NCBI RefSeq assembly: GCF_001428805.1
Contig: NZ_LMIS01000001.1
Span: 2,034,976-2,098,975, forward strand
Direction: 5' to 3'
DNA length: 64,000 nt
Source of the DNA: Aeromicrobium sp. Root236
GTDB taxonomy: Bacteria; Actinomycetota; Actinomycetes; Propionibacteriales; Nocardioidaceae
In this document: in pieces, positions 34,499 to 42,948 of the stretch
How the letters are laid out: every line of letters begins with the position of its first letter
Position numbering within the stretch: position 1 is the stretch's first letter
Notes under the pieces: model-generated
Seen by the model: only the letters and a program-made list of their open reading frames with translations
Told to the model about the DNA's origin: nothing
Databases searched by the model: none
Made by a program: the position numbers and the translations under genes

Positions 34499-35842
34499 AT
34501 GCGTCGCGCCGTGGCTCCCCTGCTCATCGTGACGGTGGCGCTCGTGCTCGCCGACTCCGCGGTGGTGACGCTCGCACTGCCGGACATCCTCGTGCACCTC
34601 GACGCGTCGGTCGGTCAGGTCGCGTGGGTCCTGATCGCGTACAACCTCGTGCTGGGGCTGGCTGCCGTGCCGGCAGCGATGGGGTTCTCGCGCGCGCAGC
34701 CACGACTCTTCAGTGCCGTCGGCATCGCGGTGTTCGCCGGCTCGTCGGCGGTGTGCGCCGTCGCGGGCTCGATCGACGTCCTGATCATGGCGCGCTGCTT
34801 CCAGGCGATCGGCGGCGCGCTGGCGCTGATCGGCTGCCTCGAGCTGCTCGTCGCGGCGTACGGCGAACGGCGCGGCGTTGCCTCGTGGGTCACCGCCGGA
34901 GTGGTCGGCACCGCCCTCGGTCCGGTCGCCGGCGGTCTGCTCACCCAAGCGATCTCGTGGCAGGCCATCTTCGTCGTCCAGGTCCCGGTCGCGGTGCTGG
35001 CCGTGCCCGCCGCGCTCGCCGTACGCGCTGCTCCGACGGTGACGCCCGACCGGCACCGCCCGGCCGTACGCGCGAACGTCACCCTCGCGCTGATGTCGGC
35101 GGCGCTCACGGCAGCCCTGTTCCTGCTGGTGCTGCTGCTCGTGCAGGGCTGGGGCCGATCGCCCGCGACCGCAGCGGTGACCGTGTCCGTCGTCCCGCTC
35201 GCGGCCCTTGCCGCCCGTCCACTCGCCCGGCTGCTGCGGCCACCGTCGGAGGTCGAGGTCGCCGTCGGCTGCTTCCTGGTCGCCGGCGGACTGGTCGGGC
35301 TCGCGATCCCACCCTCGGCGGCGCTCGCTTGGACCATCGCGCCCCAGGCCCTGGTCGGCCTGGGCCTCGGGCTGACCGTCGACCAGCTCACCACGCGGGC
35401 GATGGAGATGCGCCTGCCCCGCGCGCACCACGCCGGCTGGACGATCGGCGCCCGGCACATCGGCGTAGTCGTCGGGCTGGCGATCCTCACACCGGTGTTC
35501 ACCGCCGACCTCCGGGACGCGCAGGTGCCGGCTCAGCAGGCGATCACCTCGTTGGTGCTCGACGCACCCCTCAAGCCGCAGGACAAGATCGCCGTCGCCG
35601 AGGCACTCGGCAAGGAGCTGTCGGCGCAGGAGCAGCAGGTGCCTGACCTGCACCGCGCCTTCGCCCGGCTCGACCTCGATCCCGCGGAGCGACCCGCCGC
35701 AGCGCGGCTCGAGCGCGAGCTCAACGCCCAGGTGGAGCGTGCGGCCACCCGAGCGTTCCGCGACTCGTTCCTCATTGGGGCAGGCCTCGCGCTCCTGGCG
35801 CTCGTCACGCTGATCCCGGTCGGTCGACGGAGGCCGAGATGA
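34499..35842 (+). CDS. MFS transporter with a long hydrophilic loop before the last helix
   Basis: A 447-residue MFS protein: ADSAVVTLALPDILVHLDAS is the helix 1 region of the DHA2-like drug-efflux branch, and ARCFQAIGGALALIGCLELL is helix 5. Before the last helix is an unusual charged segment of about 100 residues (FTADLRDAQVPAQQAITSLV up to ERAATRAF). ATG 34499 follows a GGGG-type ribosome binding site. Coupled by ATGA overlap to the next gene. Substrate unknown. Confidence 0.87.
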   Translation: MRRAVAPLLIVTVALVLADSAVVTLALPDILVHLDASVGQVAWVLIAYNLVLGLAAVPAAMGFSRAQPRLFSAVGIAVFAGSSAVCAVAGSIDVLIMARCFQAIGGALALIGCLELLVAAYGERRGVASWVTAGVVGTALGPVAGGLLTQAISWQAIFVVQVPVAVLAVPAALAVRAAPTVTPDRHRPAVRANVTLALMSAALTAALFLLVLLLVQGWGRSPATAAVTVSVVPLAALAARPLARLLRPPSEVEVAVGCFLVAGGLVGLAIPPSAALAWTIAPQALVGLGLGLTVDQLTTRAMEMRLPRAHHAGWTIGARHIGVVVGLAILTPVFTADLRDAQVPAQQAITSLVLDAPLKPQDKIAVAEALGKELSAQEQQVPDLHRAFARLDLDPAERPAAARLERELNAQVERAATRAFRDSFLIGAGLALLALVTLIPVGRRRPR

Positions 35843-36450
35843 GTGCGCCGCGTCGCTGGATCGGCCTGCCCGTGGCCGCGGTGGTCCTCGTGTGCGGCGT
35901 GGTGGGCGTGCAGCTCGCCAACGGCGGCGGGGACTACGAGCCGCTCCGACCGGCTGACCCGTGCGTCGAACGTACGGTGAACCCGCAGGCCACCGGCATC
36001 GACGGGGTCACCGAGCGGCTCGTCCTGCTCGGCATCGATGGCGCCGCGTGCCGCCTCCACGTCAGCCGCGAGGCGCTCACGCTCGAGCTCGCGCAGACCG
36101 ACGAGCCGACCGATGCCCAGATCGATGCGTTGCGTGCGGGCCTGAAGTCGGCGGTCACCCGCATGAAGGCCGACGGGACGCTGCCCCGGGCGTCGCAGCT
36201 CGTCGACGAGTCCCTGGAGTCCGCGGACCTCAACGAGCTGCTCAAGAACGTCATCCGTGCACTGCCGGCGTCGGTGATCGACGCCGCGGTCAAGACCGAT
36301 GACGTCCTCATCCGCGCGATCGACGACCTCGACCTGCGCGCGGTGCTCACGAACCTCGACGACCAGGACGCGCTCGAGCAGCAGGTCGCGAAGGCCGTCA
36401 CCAGTGCCGTCACCGCATCGCTCGAGGCCCGCATCCGCGGCCTGGTCTGA
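35839..36450 (+). CDS. Membrane-anchored hypothetical protein coupled to the MFS gene
   Basis: A 203-residue protein with one N-terminal membrane helix (residues 8-27, WIGLPVAAVVLVCGVVGVQL) and an outer domain with two Cys (CVERTV, AACRLHV) and a helical C-terminal half rich in Asp and Leu (DLNELLKNVIRALPASVIDA). It resembles no family I know. The ATGA overlap with the MFS gene suggests the two products act together, perhaps with the extended MFS loop. Confidence 0.75.
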   Translation: MSAPRRWIGLPVAAVVLVCGVVGVQLANGGGDYEPLRPADPCVERTVNPQATGIDGVTERLVLLGIDGAACRLHVSREALTLELAQTDEPTDAQIDALRAGLKSAVTRMKADGTLPRASQLVDESLESADLNELLKNVIRALPASVIDAAVKTDDVLIRAIDDLDLRAVLTNLDDQDALEQQVAKAVTSAVTASLEARIRGLV

Positions 36451-36454
36451 CGGT

Positions 36455-37279
36455 TCAGGCGACCGGACGCGCTCCGCGTACGGCCACACAGGCTGCGGCG
36501 GCACTGGCACCGCCAGTCAAGGCTCGTCCGGCATCGGCGTCGACCGTCCAAGCGGCGAGGAACCCGGCGCAGAACGCGTCGCCCGCCCCCGTGGTGTCGA
36601 CGACATCGGTCGGCAGGGCCGGCACGTCATGGCCGCGGAACGATGCGCCCTTGGCTCCGCGGGTCAGCACCACGCGGTCGCCGTCAAGGGCGAGGAAGCC
36701 CTGCTCGTCGTCGTTCGGGAACACCAGGTCGGCGCCGTTGAGCCACCCGAGCATCACCTCACGGCCGGCCGCCTCGAGGAACCCGAGCGAGCTGGGATCG
36801 ATGCTGACCCCCGCCCCCCGAGTCTTCGCCTCGGCGATGAGCCCCTGCACGACCGGGCGCACGCCGTCGTCGAAGAACGAGTAGCCGGTCAGGTGCAGCC
36901 AGGTCACGTCGTCCCACACGTCGTCGGGGAGGTCGGCCGCCGTCAGCGTCGTGTTGGCCGCCCGGTCGACGTACATCGTGCGGTCGGCCTCGTCGTCGAG
37001 GGTCAGCACGATCGTCGCGGTCGGCAGGTCAGGGTCGCCGCTGATGCGGGCGTCCACGCCGTACGCCTCGAGGGCTGCGGTGTGCCGCGCGACGCCGTCG
37101 GCACCGCAGCGGCCGACGAAGCGTACGGGCGTGCCGAGGTGCCCGAGCCAGGCCGCCACGTTGGCCGCGGAGCCGCCGGCCGTCATGCGGATCTCAGAGA
37201 CGGTGTCGCTCGCCGGGTTGACCGTGCCGAGCGGGCGCACGCCGATGTCGTCGACGAGGTCACCGACGACCAGGATCAT
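36455..37279 (-). CDS. psuK: PfkB family kinase, probable pseudouridine kinase
   Basis: A 274-residue PfkB kinase: MTAGGSAANVAAWLGHLGTP at about residues 31-50 and DTTGAGDAFCAGFLAAW near the C-terminus with the catalytic Asp. It overlaps psuG by 4 bases, the standard pseudouridine-degradation pair, in which it phosphorylates pseudouridine before PsuG cleaves the C-C bond. The assignment rests mainly on this context. Confidence 0.88.
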   Translation of the reverse strand: MILVVGDLVDDIGVRPLGTVNPASDTVSEIRMTAGGSAANVAAWLGHLGTPVRFVGRCGADGVARHTAALEAYGVDARISGDPDLPTATIVLTLDDEADRTMYVDRAANTTLTAADLPDDVWDDVTWLHLTGYSFFDDGVRPVVQGLIAEAKTRGAGVSIDPSSLGFLEAAGREVMLGWLNGADLVFPNDDEQGFLALDGDRVVLTRGAKGASFRGHDVPALPTDVVDTTGAGDAFCAGFLAAWTVDADAGRALTGGASAAAACVAVRGARPVA

Positions 37280-38184
37280 CGCGACGCCCAGGACCGGGCG
37301 ATCTCGCCGGCGACGCGGATGTTGTTCTCGGCGATCTTGAGGTTGACCGCCAGGCTCTCGCCGCCGGTCAGCCCGACGATCGTCTGCAGGAGGAACGGCG
37401 TGACCTCCTTGCCGGAGAGGCCCTGCTCGTCGGCCATGCGCAGCGCGTCCGCGAGGGCCCGATCGTGGACAGCAGGGTCGAGCTGCTCGGCGACCGGGAG
37501 CGGGTTGGCGACGAGGATCGCGGCGGGCTGGCCCAGCTCGTCGCGGGACGCCATGACGTCAGCCACCGCCGCGGCGTCGGGCACCGCCCAGTCGAGCTCG
37601 AACCCGGAGTCCGTGAGCCAGAAGCTGGGGAACTTGTCCGTCCCGAAGCCCAGGACGATCACGCCGAGCGACTCCAGGCGCTCGAGCGTCGCGGGGATGT
37701 CGAGGATCGACTTCACGCCGGCCGAGACCACGGTGATCGGCACCTCGGACAGCACCTTGAGGTCGGCGGACTCGTCGAACGTCTCGGCCGCGCCGCGGTG
37801 CACACCCCCGAGGCCGCCGGTCGCGAAGACCCGGATGCCGGCCAGGTTGGCGATGTAGGAGGTCGCGGCAACGGTCGTCGCACCACTGCCGCCACGAGCC
37901 AGCACGATCGGCAGGTCCCGGACGCTGAGCTTGGGGATGTCCTCGCCCGCGATGCGTACGAGCTCCTCATCGGTCAGCCCGGCCTTGAGCTGGCCGTCCA
38001 GCACCGCGATCGTCGCCGGCACGACACCCATGCCGTTCAGGATCGCCTCGAACCCCCGTGCCGCCTCGAGGTTGTCGGGTCGCGGCAAGCCGTGGGAGAT
38101 GATCGTCGACTCGAGCGCGACGACCGGCGTACCGGCTTCCAGCGCAGCGGCAACGGCGGGAGAGACGCTCAGGGGAAGACTCAC
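37276..38184 (-). CDS. psuG: Pseudouridine-5'-phosphate glycosidase
   Basis: A 302-residue PsuG: PVVALESTIISHGLPRPDNL near residue 20 is the family N-terminal signature, and KDIPKLS-type segment (AGEDIPKLSVRDLPIVLARG) with FATGGLGGVHRGAAETFDES follow. It splits pseudouridine 5'-phosphate into uracil and ribose 5-phosphate. GTG start at 38184. No pseudouridine transporter is next to it. Divergent from the structured leader of the surface-protein gene. Confidence 0.94.
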   Translation of the reverse strand: MSLPLSVSPAVAAALEAGTPVVALESTIISHGLPRPDNLEAARGFEAILNGMGVVPATIAVLDGQLKAGLTDEELVRIAGEDIPKLSVRDLPIVLARGGSGATTVAATSYIANLAGIRVFATGGLGGVHRGAAETFDESADLKVLSEVPITVVSAGVKSILDIPATLERLESLGVIVLGFGTDKFPSFWLTDSGFELDWAVPDAAAVADVMASRDELGQPAAILVANPLPVAEQLDPAVHDRALADALRMADEQGLSGKEVTPFLLQTIVGLTGGESLAVNLKIAENNIRVAGEIARSWASR

Positions 38185-38210
38185 CGCGCCAGCCTAGCCA
38201 CGCCCCCTCG

Positions 38211-38300
38211 CTGGGCGGTGACTCAGTCGCCCTTCCCCGTACGAGGCGGTGTCCGGGTCGCCCATCAGCCCTGCCGAAAGGCGACTCACGCACCGCCCAG
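38211..38300 (+). promoter_or_regulatory. Structured RNA leader candidate
   Basis: Two 21-base arms at 38211-38231 and 38280-38300 pair as CTGGGCGGTG / CACCGCCCAG and AGTCGCC / GGCGACT, separated by a 4-base internal loop. They enclose about 48 bases ending in GCCGAAAGGC, a GNRA-type hairpin. It lies about 120 bases before the surface-protein ATG. I cannot match it to a known riboswitch class. Confidence 0.5.
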
Positions 38301-38421
38301 GAAGGGGAGTCCGAAAAACATCCTCGAAAAGTTGCAAGACCTGTCGGCCCCGATGCTCCTACCTCTGAGCAAGCAACACCACCGACTTCCAACAGCAGCA
38401 TCACACCCACAGGAGAACGAC

Positions 38422-39003
38422 ATGAACCGCATCATCCGCAACCTGATCGTCGCCGCACCGCTGGCCACCGCCGCCTTCACGATGGTGCCGACCAGCGCCA
38501 TGGCGTCCGACGGCCCGGTCATCATCGTCCAGCCGGACACCGACCCCGAGCCGCCGGTCGACAAGATCGCCGTCCCGAAGCCCAAGCCCCCGGTCGAGCC
38601 CAAGGACAAGGTCGCGCCCAAGCCGAAGCCCCCGGTCGAGCCCAAGGACAAGGCCGCCCCCAAGCCGAAGCCGACGCACCCCGACGGGCCGGGCGACTTC
38701 ACGAACCCACAGCCCTGCCCCACGCACGGCACCTGCGGCAACGACGACGACAAGGACGGCCCCCACAACGGCGGTGGAGGCGGAGGCAAGGACGACAGCA
38801 CCGATGACACCAAGCCGGCCGTCGACGTCGCCGAGGTCCCCTCGACCGACACCGTCGAGCTCCCCACACGGATCGACGCGGGCCTGGCCGACGAGCAGCA
38901 CGATGGTGGCCTCGACCTCGTCTGGCTGCTGGCCGGCGGCGCGCTCGTGACCGCGTCGGGCGCTGCGCTCGCGCTCCGCGCTCGCAAGGGCCAGAACGCC
39001 TGA
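38422..39003 (+). CDS. Secreted proline-rich surface protein with C-terminal anchor
   Basis: A 193-residue exported protein. The signal peptide (about residues 1-30) ends near SAMASDG. Then come repeats of KPKPPVEPKDK (three partial copies at about residues 49-80), a Cys pair CPTHGTCGNDDDK, a Gly-rich hinge, and a C-terminal helix (LDLVWLLAGGALVTASGAAL) followed by RARKGQNA. The layout is that of a cell-wall-spanning anchored protein, but there is no LPXTG sortase site. AGGAG precedes the ATG. Function unknown. Confidence 0.8.
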   Translation: MNRIIRNLIVAAPLATAAFTMVPTSAMASDGPVIIVQPDTDPEPPVDKIAVPKPKPPVEPKDKVAPKPKPPVEPKDKAAPKPKPTHPDGPGDFTNPQPCPTHGTCGNDDDKDGPHNGGGGGGKDDSTDDTKPAVDVAEVPSTDTVELPTRIDAGLADEQHDGGLDLVWLLAGGALVTASGAALALRARKGQNA

Positions 39004-39018
39004 CCCGTACGACGAAGC

Positions 39019-39050
39019 GCCCCGCACCACCACGGTGCGGGGCCCTTTCG
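39019..39050. terminator. Bidirectional terminator
   Basis: GCCCCGCACC and GGTGCGGGGC pair around a 5-base loop, followed by CCTTTC. It lies between the convergent surface-protein and dcd genes and can serve both. Confidence 0.85.
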
Positions 39051-39056
39051 CGTACG

Positions 39057-39632
39057 TCAGATGTCGGTGCGGTGGAAGTTGGCGTGCGAGCGCGACGCCG
39101 TCGGACCGCGCTGGCCCTGGTAGCGGGAGCCGTACTTCGCCGATCCGTAGGGGTTCTCGGCCGGCGAGGTCAGGCGGAAGTAGCAGACCTGGCCGATCTT
39201 CATGCCGGGGTAGAGCTTGATCGGCAGCGTCGCCACGTTGGCGAGCTCGAGCGTCACGTGACCCGAGAACCCGGGGTCGATGAAGCCCGCCGTCGAGTGC
39301 GTCATCAGCCCGAGGCGACCGAGCGACGACTTGCCCTCGAGCCGCGCCGCGATGTCGTCGGGGAGGGTCACCAGCTCGTACGTCGATCCCAGCACGAACT
39401 CGCCGGGGTGCAGGATGAACGCCTCGTCGCTGCCCACCTCGACCTCGCGCGTCAGGTCGGACTGGTCGGCGGCGGGGTCGATGTGCGGGTACTTGTGGTT
39501 GTCGAAGACCCGGAAGAACTTGTCGAGCCGCACGTCGATGCTGGACGGCTGGATCATCTCGCGGTCGAACGGATCGAGGGCGACTCGCCCGGCGTCGATC
39601 TCGGCGAGGATGTCGCGGTCGGAGAGGAGCAC
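39057..39632 (-). CDS. dcd: dCTP deaminase
   Basis: A 191-residue trimeric dUTPase-fold enzyme: [20 protein letters not shown] at the start, [40 protein letters not shown] and [20 protein letters not shown]. Actinobacterial Dcd is often the dUMP-forming bifunctional type, but the sequence alone does not decide. GTG start. The tRNA-Gly gene begins 57 bases upstream on the other strand. Alone in its transcription unit. Confidence 0.95.
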   Translation of the reverse strand: MLLSDRDILAEIDAGRVALDPFDREMIQPSSIDVRLDKFFRVFDNHKYPHIDPAADQSDLTREVEVGSDEAFILHPGEFVLGSTYELVTLPDDIAARLEGKSSLGRLGLMTHSTAGFIDPGFSGHVTLELANVATLPIKLYPGMKIGQVCYFRLTSPAENPYGSAKYGSRYQGQRGPTASRSHANFHRTDI

Positions 39633-39689
39633 GAGTCGAAACTAACGCATCCGGCTTCGGTAGTCTGGTCTCGGTCGCGTTGCGGCCTC

Positions 39690-39760
39690 GCCGATGTAGC
39701 TCAATGGCAGAGCGCTTGCTTCCCAAGCAAGACACGCGGGTTCGATTCCCGTCATCGGCT
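39690..39760 (+). tRNA. tRNA-Gly(CCC)
   Basis: A 71-base cloverleaf. Acceptor GCCGATG pairs with CATCGGC, D stem GCTC/GAGC, anticodon stem CTTGC/GCAAG around TTCCCAA (anticodon CCC), and T arm GCGGG-TTCGATT-CCCGT. CCA is not encoded. It reads GGG codons. Confidence 0.96.
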
Positions 39761-40037
39761 CTCGGCACGAAGTGCCCAGCCCCGATGACGGGAATCGAGT
39801 GGGCCCCTCCGTCGAGGGGTTGCTCCCGCGGCGAAGCCGCCCCTCCAGCCCCTCCCTCAAAGGGATCCCGTCATCGGCTCTCGGCACGAAGTGCCCAGCC
39901 CCGATGACGGGAATCGAGTGGGCCCCTCCGTCGCAGTTCCTCCTTCGCGGCGAAGCCGCCCCCAGGGACTGCACTCAAAGGGATCCCGTCATCGGCCCTC
40001 CGGGATCCCGTCATCGGCTCTCGGCACGAAGTGCCCC
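39742..40037. repeat. tRNA-Gly 3'-end repeat array
   Basis: After the tRNA its 3' end recurs: TCCCGTCATCGG is at 39747 (in the tRNA), 39866, 39984 and 40006, and inverted CCGATGACGGG is at 39782 and 39901. The first 68-base block (39747-39814) is repeated without change at 39866-39933, a 119-base offset. TCGATTCCCGTCATCGG and its inverted copy form a 17-base stem. GGCAC-GAA-GTGCC hairpins and GGCGAAGCCGCCC lie between. No protein gene is visible in 39761-40041. Confidence 0.9.
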
Positions 40038-40041
40038 ACCG

Positions 40042-40584
40042 TCACCAGCTTCGTTGCACCGTCGCCTTCGCGCCGGTGACCAGCGACTGCGCCGGTACGT
40101 CATCGGCGACCACGGCACCAGCGGCGATCACCGAGTCACGCCCGATCGTGACGCCGGGCAGGATCGTCGCACCCGCACCGATCCAGACGTTCTCCTCCAC
40201 GTCGATGGGCTCGCCGGTCAGCCAGACCCGCCGATCCACGGGGTCGACCGGGTGACCGGCGGTGATGAACGTGACCTTCGGGGCGATCATGACGCGCTTC
40301 GCGAGCCGGATGCCGGCGTAGTCCAGGAACGTGCAGCCCTGGTTGATGAACACCCGTTCCGCGATGTCCAGGTTGAGCCCGTGATCGGTGTAGAACGGCG
40401 GATAGATCGTCACCCGCGGCTTCAGCGGGCGCCCCAGGATCTGCTCGAACAGCGCAGCCTTGCCCGCCTCGTCCTCGAACGGCAGACCGTTGAGCCGCGA
40501 CGTCAGCGCGGTGACCTCCAGGACCCGCTCCGACATGGCTCTGAACTCGGGACTGTCGATGCGCATGAGGAAGTCGTCGGGCAT
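40042..40584 (-). CDS. Hexapeptide-repeat O-acetyltransferase (LacA/Maa-like)
   Basis: A 180-residue left-handed beta-helix acyltransferase. GCTFLDYAGIRLAKRVMIAP, VTFITAGHPVDPVDRR (with the catalytic His) and VWIGAGATILPGVTIGRDSV show the galactoside/maltose O-acetyltransferase type. Its N-terminal cap is usual. Acceptor sugar unknown. It ends right at the edge of the tRNA-derived repeat array and is not overlapped by it. Confidence 0.9.
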   Translation of the reverse strand: MPDDFLMRIDSPEFRAMSERVLEVTALTSRLNGLPFEDEAGKAALFEQILGRPLKPRVTIYPPFYTDHGLNLDIAERVFINQGCTFLDYAGIRLAKRVMIAPKVTFITAGHPVDPVDRRVWLTGEPIDVEENVWIGAGATILPGVTIGRDSVIAAGAVVADDVPAQSLVTGAKATVQRSW

Positions 40585-40640
40585 CCACCGATGATCCCTC
40601 GACCCGTCCGCACGCCTCCGGAGGCTCGCCCGGACGTGCA

Positions 40641-40672
40641 GCCGCCCCCGAGTGGAGGAACTCGGGGGCGGC
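40641..40672. terminator. Strong hairpin, probable terminator of the GH5 gene
   Basis: GCCGCCCCCGAG and CTCGGGGGCGGC pair perfectly around TGGAGGAA, 13 bases past the GH5 stop. No T-run follows on the minus strand. Confidence 0.75.
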
Positions 40673-40684
40673 CACGATCTGGTG

Positions 40685-42175
40685 CTACGTACGAGCCCAC
40701 TGTTGGTTGGACCCGCCGCTGCAGGACTCGACGGTGACCGCCGAGCCGTTCCCGGTGCCGGCGGCCTGGAGGCAGAGGCCGGGGTGGCTGACGCTGCTGA
40801 CCGACAGGTCAGCGTTCAGCTCCCACTGCTGGTCGGCCGCGCCGGTGCAGTCCGCGATCACGACCGGACTGCCGGTGCTGGCGCCGTCGCCGCCGATCGC
40901 GAGGCACTTGTTGGCGTACACCGTGAGCTGCTTCTCAGCGGTCCAGTTCCACAGCTGGTTGCCGCCGGAGTTGCAGTCCCAGAGATCCAGCGCCGTGCCG
41001 TTCGTCGTCGAGAAACCGGGGACGTCGGCGCAGCGGTTGCTCTCGACACCTCGCAGCACCTCACCGGGAGGCGCCGGCGGCAGGGTGTTGGTCGGCTCGG
41101 TCTTGAGCAGGCCCCAGCCCCACTGCACCTGCGCAAGACCGCTCTCGCTGTTGACCTGCAGCCGGTCACCGACCCTCGTGGTCATCGAGTACGCGTCACC
41201 GTCGCGCAGGCCGGGCCAGTAGACGAGCCCCATGCCCTGCTCCCGCGCGGTCTGGGTGAGCGCACCCAGGTACGACGTGTAGACGTTGCCCTCGTGGTTG
41301 CCGTAGTTGAGCCCGGTCGTCATGGGCGAGCCGGCCTCGTCGATGATCGTGCGCCAGCCGTACGACCCGATGCGCGGCTTCAGGTTCGCGAGCCAGGCGG
41401 CCTCGGTGGTGTCAGAGGCCCAGAAGCCGTAGAAGTGCAGCGACAGCAGCGTGCCCTTGAGCTCGGGAGCCGCGCCGACTCCGGTGACGTTGTCGTTGTA
41501 GCCCGTGCCCGAGATGACGACGCGCTTCCGCGGGACATCGTGGTGCCGCGCCAGCCATGATGACGTCAGCGACACCCACTCGTCGAGCGAGTAGCCGAAC
41601 GGCTCGTTCATCGGCTCGAAGTAGACGTGTGGGTTGTGCCGGTACTTCTGGACGACGGTGTCCCACATCGCGTTGAATGCCGCCGTGTTGTCGACGCGGC
41701 CGTCCTTGGCGTCGTTGGCCTCCCAGTAGCTCAGGATCACCTTGAAGCCACTCGCGGTGGAGGCGTCGATCGCCGCTTGGTACGACTTCCACCACTTCGT
41801 GCCCACGCTCGACGGGTTGATGGGAAGCCGGATCGTGTTGGCCTTCAGCTCGTGCCGGAATTCCGAGACGATGGTCGTGGACTTGCGGTAGGTCGTGGCG
41901 TAGCTGTCGGCCGTGCTCAGCCCTGACGGCACGACCTCGTCCGACGCGTAGTTGTCCCGCGGGTCCGCCCAGTTCACGCCACGGAACTCGCTGGTGCTCC
42001 CGCGGCCGTGACCGGCACTCTGCGTCGAGGCCTCGGCGGGCGCTGAGAGCGCGACGGCCACCAGTCCGCCGACTGCGAGGACGGTCGCCGCGATCGCCCC
42101 CGAGGCGATGCGGTGACGAAACCTTCTCAGACGGTGGTCACGCTGCGATTGGAGTGATGGTTGCGTAAACATCAT
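40685..42175 (-). CDS. Secreted GH5-type glycosidase with ricin B-type lectin domain
   Basis: A 496-residue exported enzyme. A charged N-terminus and one helix (about residues 21-45) end near AEASTQ as a signal peptide. The catalytic domain has YFEPMNEPFGYSLDEWVSL with the acid/base Glu, and GWRTIIDEAGSPM with the likely nucleophile Glu. From about residue 370 comes a beta-trefoil lectin with three QxW units (QLWNW, QQWEL, QQWAR). It should attack a beta-glucan, mannan or similar polymer. ATG 42175 is preferred (AAGG about 9 bases upstream). Confidence 0.9.
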   Translation of the reverse strand: MMFTQPSLQSQRDHRLRRFRHRIASGAIAATVLAVGGLVAVALSAPAEASTQSAGHGRGSTSEFRGVNWADPRDNYASDEVVPSGLSTADSYATTYRKSTTIVSEFRHELKANTIRLPINPSSVGTKWWKSYQAAIDASTASGFKVILSYWEANDAKDGRVDNTAAFNAMWDTVVQKYRHNPHVYFEPMNEPFGYSLDEWVSLTSSWLARHHDVPRKRVVISGTGYNDNVTGVGAAPELKGTLLSLHFYGFWASDTTEAAWLANLKPRIGSYGWRTIIDEAGSPMTTGLNYGNHEGNVYTSYLGALTQTAREQGMGLVYWPGLRDGDAYSMTTRVGDRLQVNSESGLAQVQWGWGLLKTEPTNTLPPAPPGEVLRGVESNRCADVPGFSTTNGTALDLWDCNSGGNQLWNWTAEKQLTVYANKCLAIGGDGASTGSPVVIADCTGAADQQWELNADLSVSSVSHPGLCLQAAGTGNGSAVTVESCSGGSNQQWART

Positions 42176-42204
42176 CGGGAAGAGCCTTCCGTGTTTGCGT
42201 AAAC
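42159..42204. promoter_or_regulatory. Two LacI-like operators at the GH5 start
   Basis: GTTTGCGTAAAC at 42193-42204 and GGTTGCGTAAAC at 42159-42170, 34 bases apart. Both resemble GTTTACGCAAAC-type LacI-family sites. The second overlaps the first codons of the GH5 gene. No LacI protein is encoded in the window. Confidence 0.6.
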
Positions 42205-42363
42205 ATTGGGATGTGACGACCGTCTCACTCGCGGCGATCATCCGTCAACCCCTTGGACCTGAGAGTTGCCGAAGGCCGGCGCGGCACGATCGGTTGCCGG
42301 CCCACAGGCGTTGCGCTCATCGGCCGGCCACATTGTGTCGGTGCCGCGGCCTACCGTGAGGGG

Positions 42364-42840
42364 ATGGCGAGCACCGACTTCGACTTCGTCCTCGGGCGAT
42401 GGAACGTGACCAACCGCAAGCGCGCGGACGCGCTCGACCCCTCGTGCACCGAGTGGCATGAGTTCGGCTCGACGGGTGAGCACCGCGCCCTCCCGGGCGG
42501 CGCCGGCAACATCGAGGCCTACGAGACCCACGCGCTGCCCGGTGTCGGCGAGTTCCACGGCCTGGCGCTTCGCCTCTACGAGCCGGAGTCCGACACGTGG
42601 CGCATCTGGTGGTCGTCCAGCACGTCGCCGGGCCGACTCGATCCGCCGATGGAAGGCCGCTTCGACGGGCCGGTCGGGACCTTCCGGGCCGATGACGTGA
42701 TCGACGGGCACGCCCTCACGGTGCAGTTCCTCTGGACCGACCTCGGCGACGACCGCGCGCGGTGGGAGCAGGCCTTCTCCCGCGACGACGGCCGGACCTG
42801 GGACACCAACTGGATCATGGACATGACCCGCGCGGCCTGA
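42364..42840 (+). CDS. Conserved hypothetical protein (DUF1579-like)
   Basis: A 158-residue soluble protein that starts STDFDFVLGRWNVTNRKRA and has repeated Trp-containing beta strands (WRIWWSSSTSPGRLD, WDTNWIMDMTR). The layout resembles DUF1579-type lipocalin-like proteins of unknown function. GAGGGG precedes the ATG. Divergent from the GH5 gene; 188 bases of shared upstream region. Confidence 0.75.
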   Translation: MASTDFDFVLGRWNVTNRKRADALDPSCTEWHEFGSTGEHRALPGGAGNIEAYETHALPGVGEFHGLALRLYEPESDTWRIWWSSSTSPGRLDPPMEGRFDGPVGTFRADDVIDGHALTVQFLWTDLGDDRARWEQAFSRDDGRTWDTNWIMDMTRAA

Positions 42841-42948
42841 TTCCATTCACTCCGCCTTAGGCAACAGCACGTCTTCTCTTTGCCCAAAACGCCTCCGCTT
42901 TCGGGCTCCGCGTGGTTGTCTAAGGAACGGCACAGCACATCGTGCCGC

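Noticed and set aside
39642..39974. Open frame opposite the tRNA-Gly and its repeats
   Set aside because: The protein-like MTGIEPACLAWEASALPLSY string is the well-known antisense reading of a tRNA.
39742..40037. CRISPR array
   Set aside because: Spacing is irregular, copies are in both orientations, spacers are not unique, and no cas gene is nearby.
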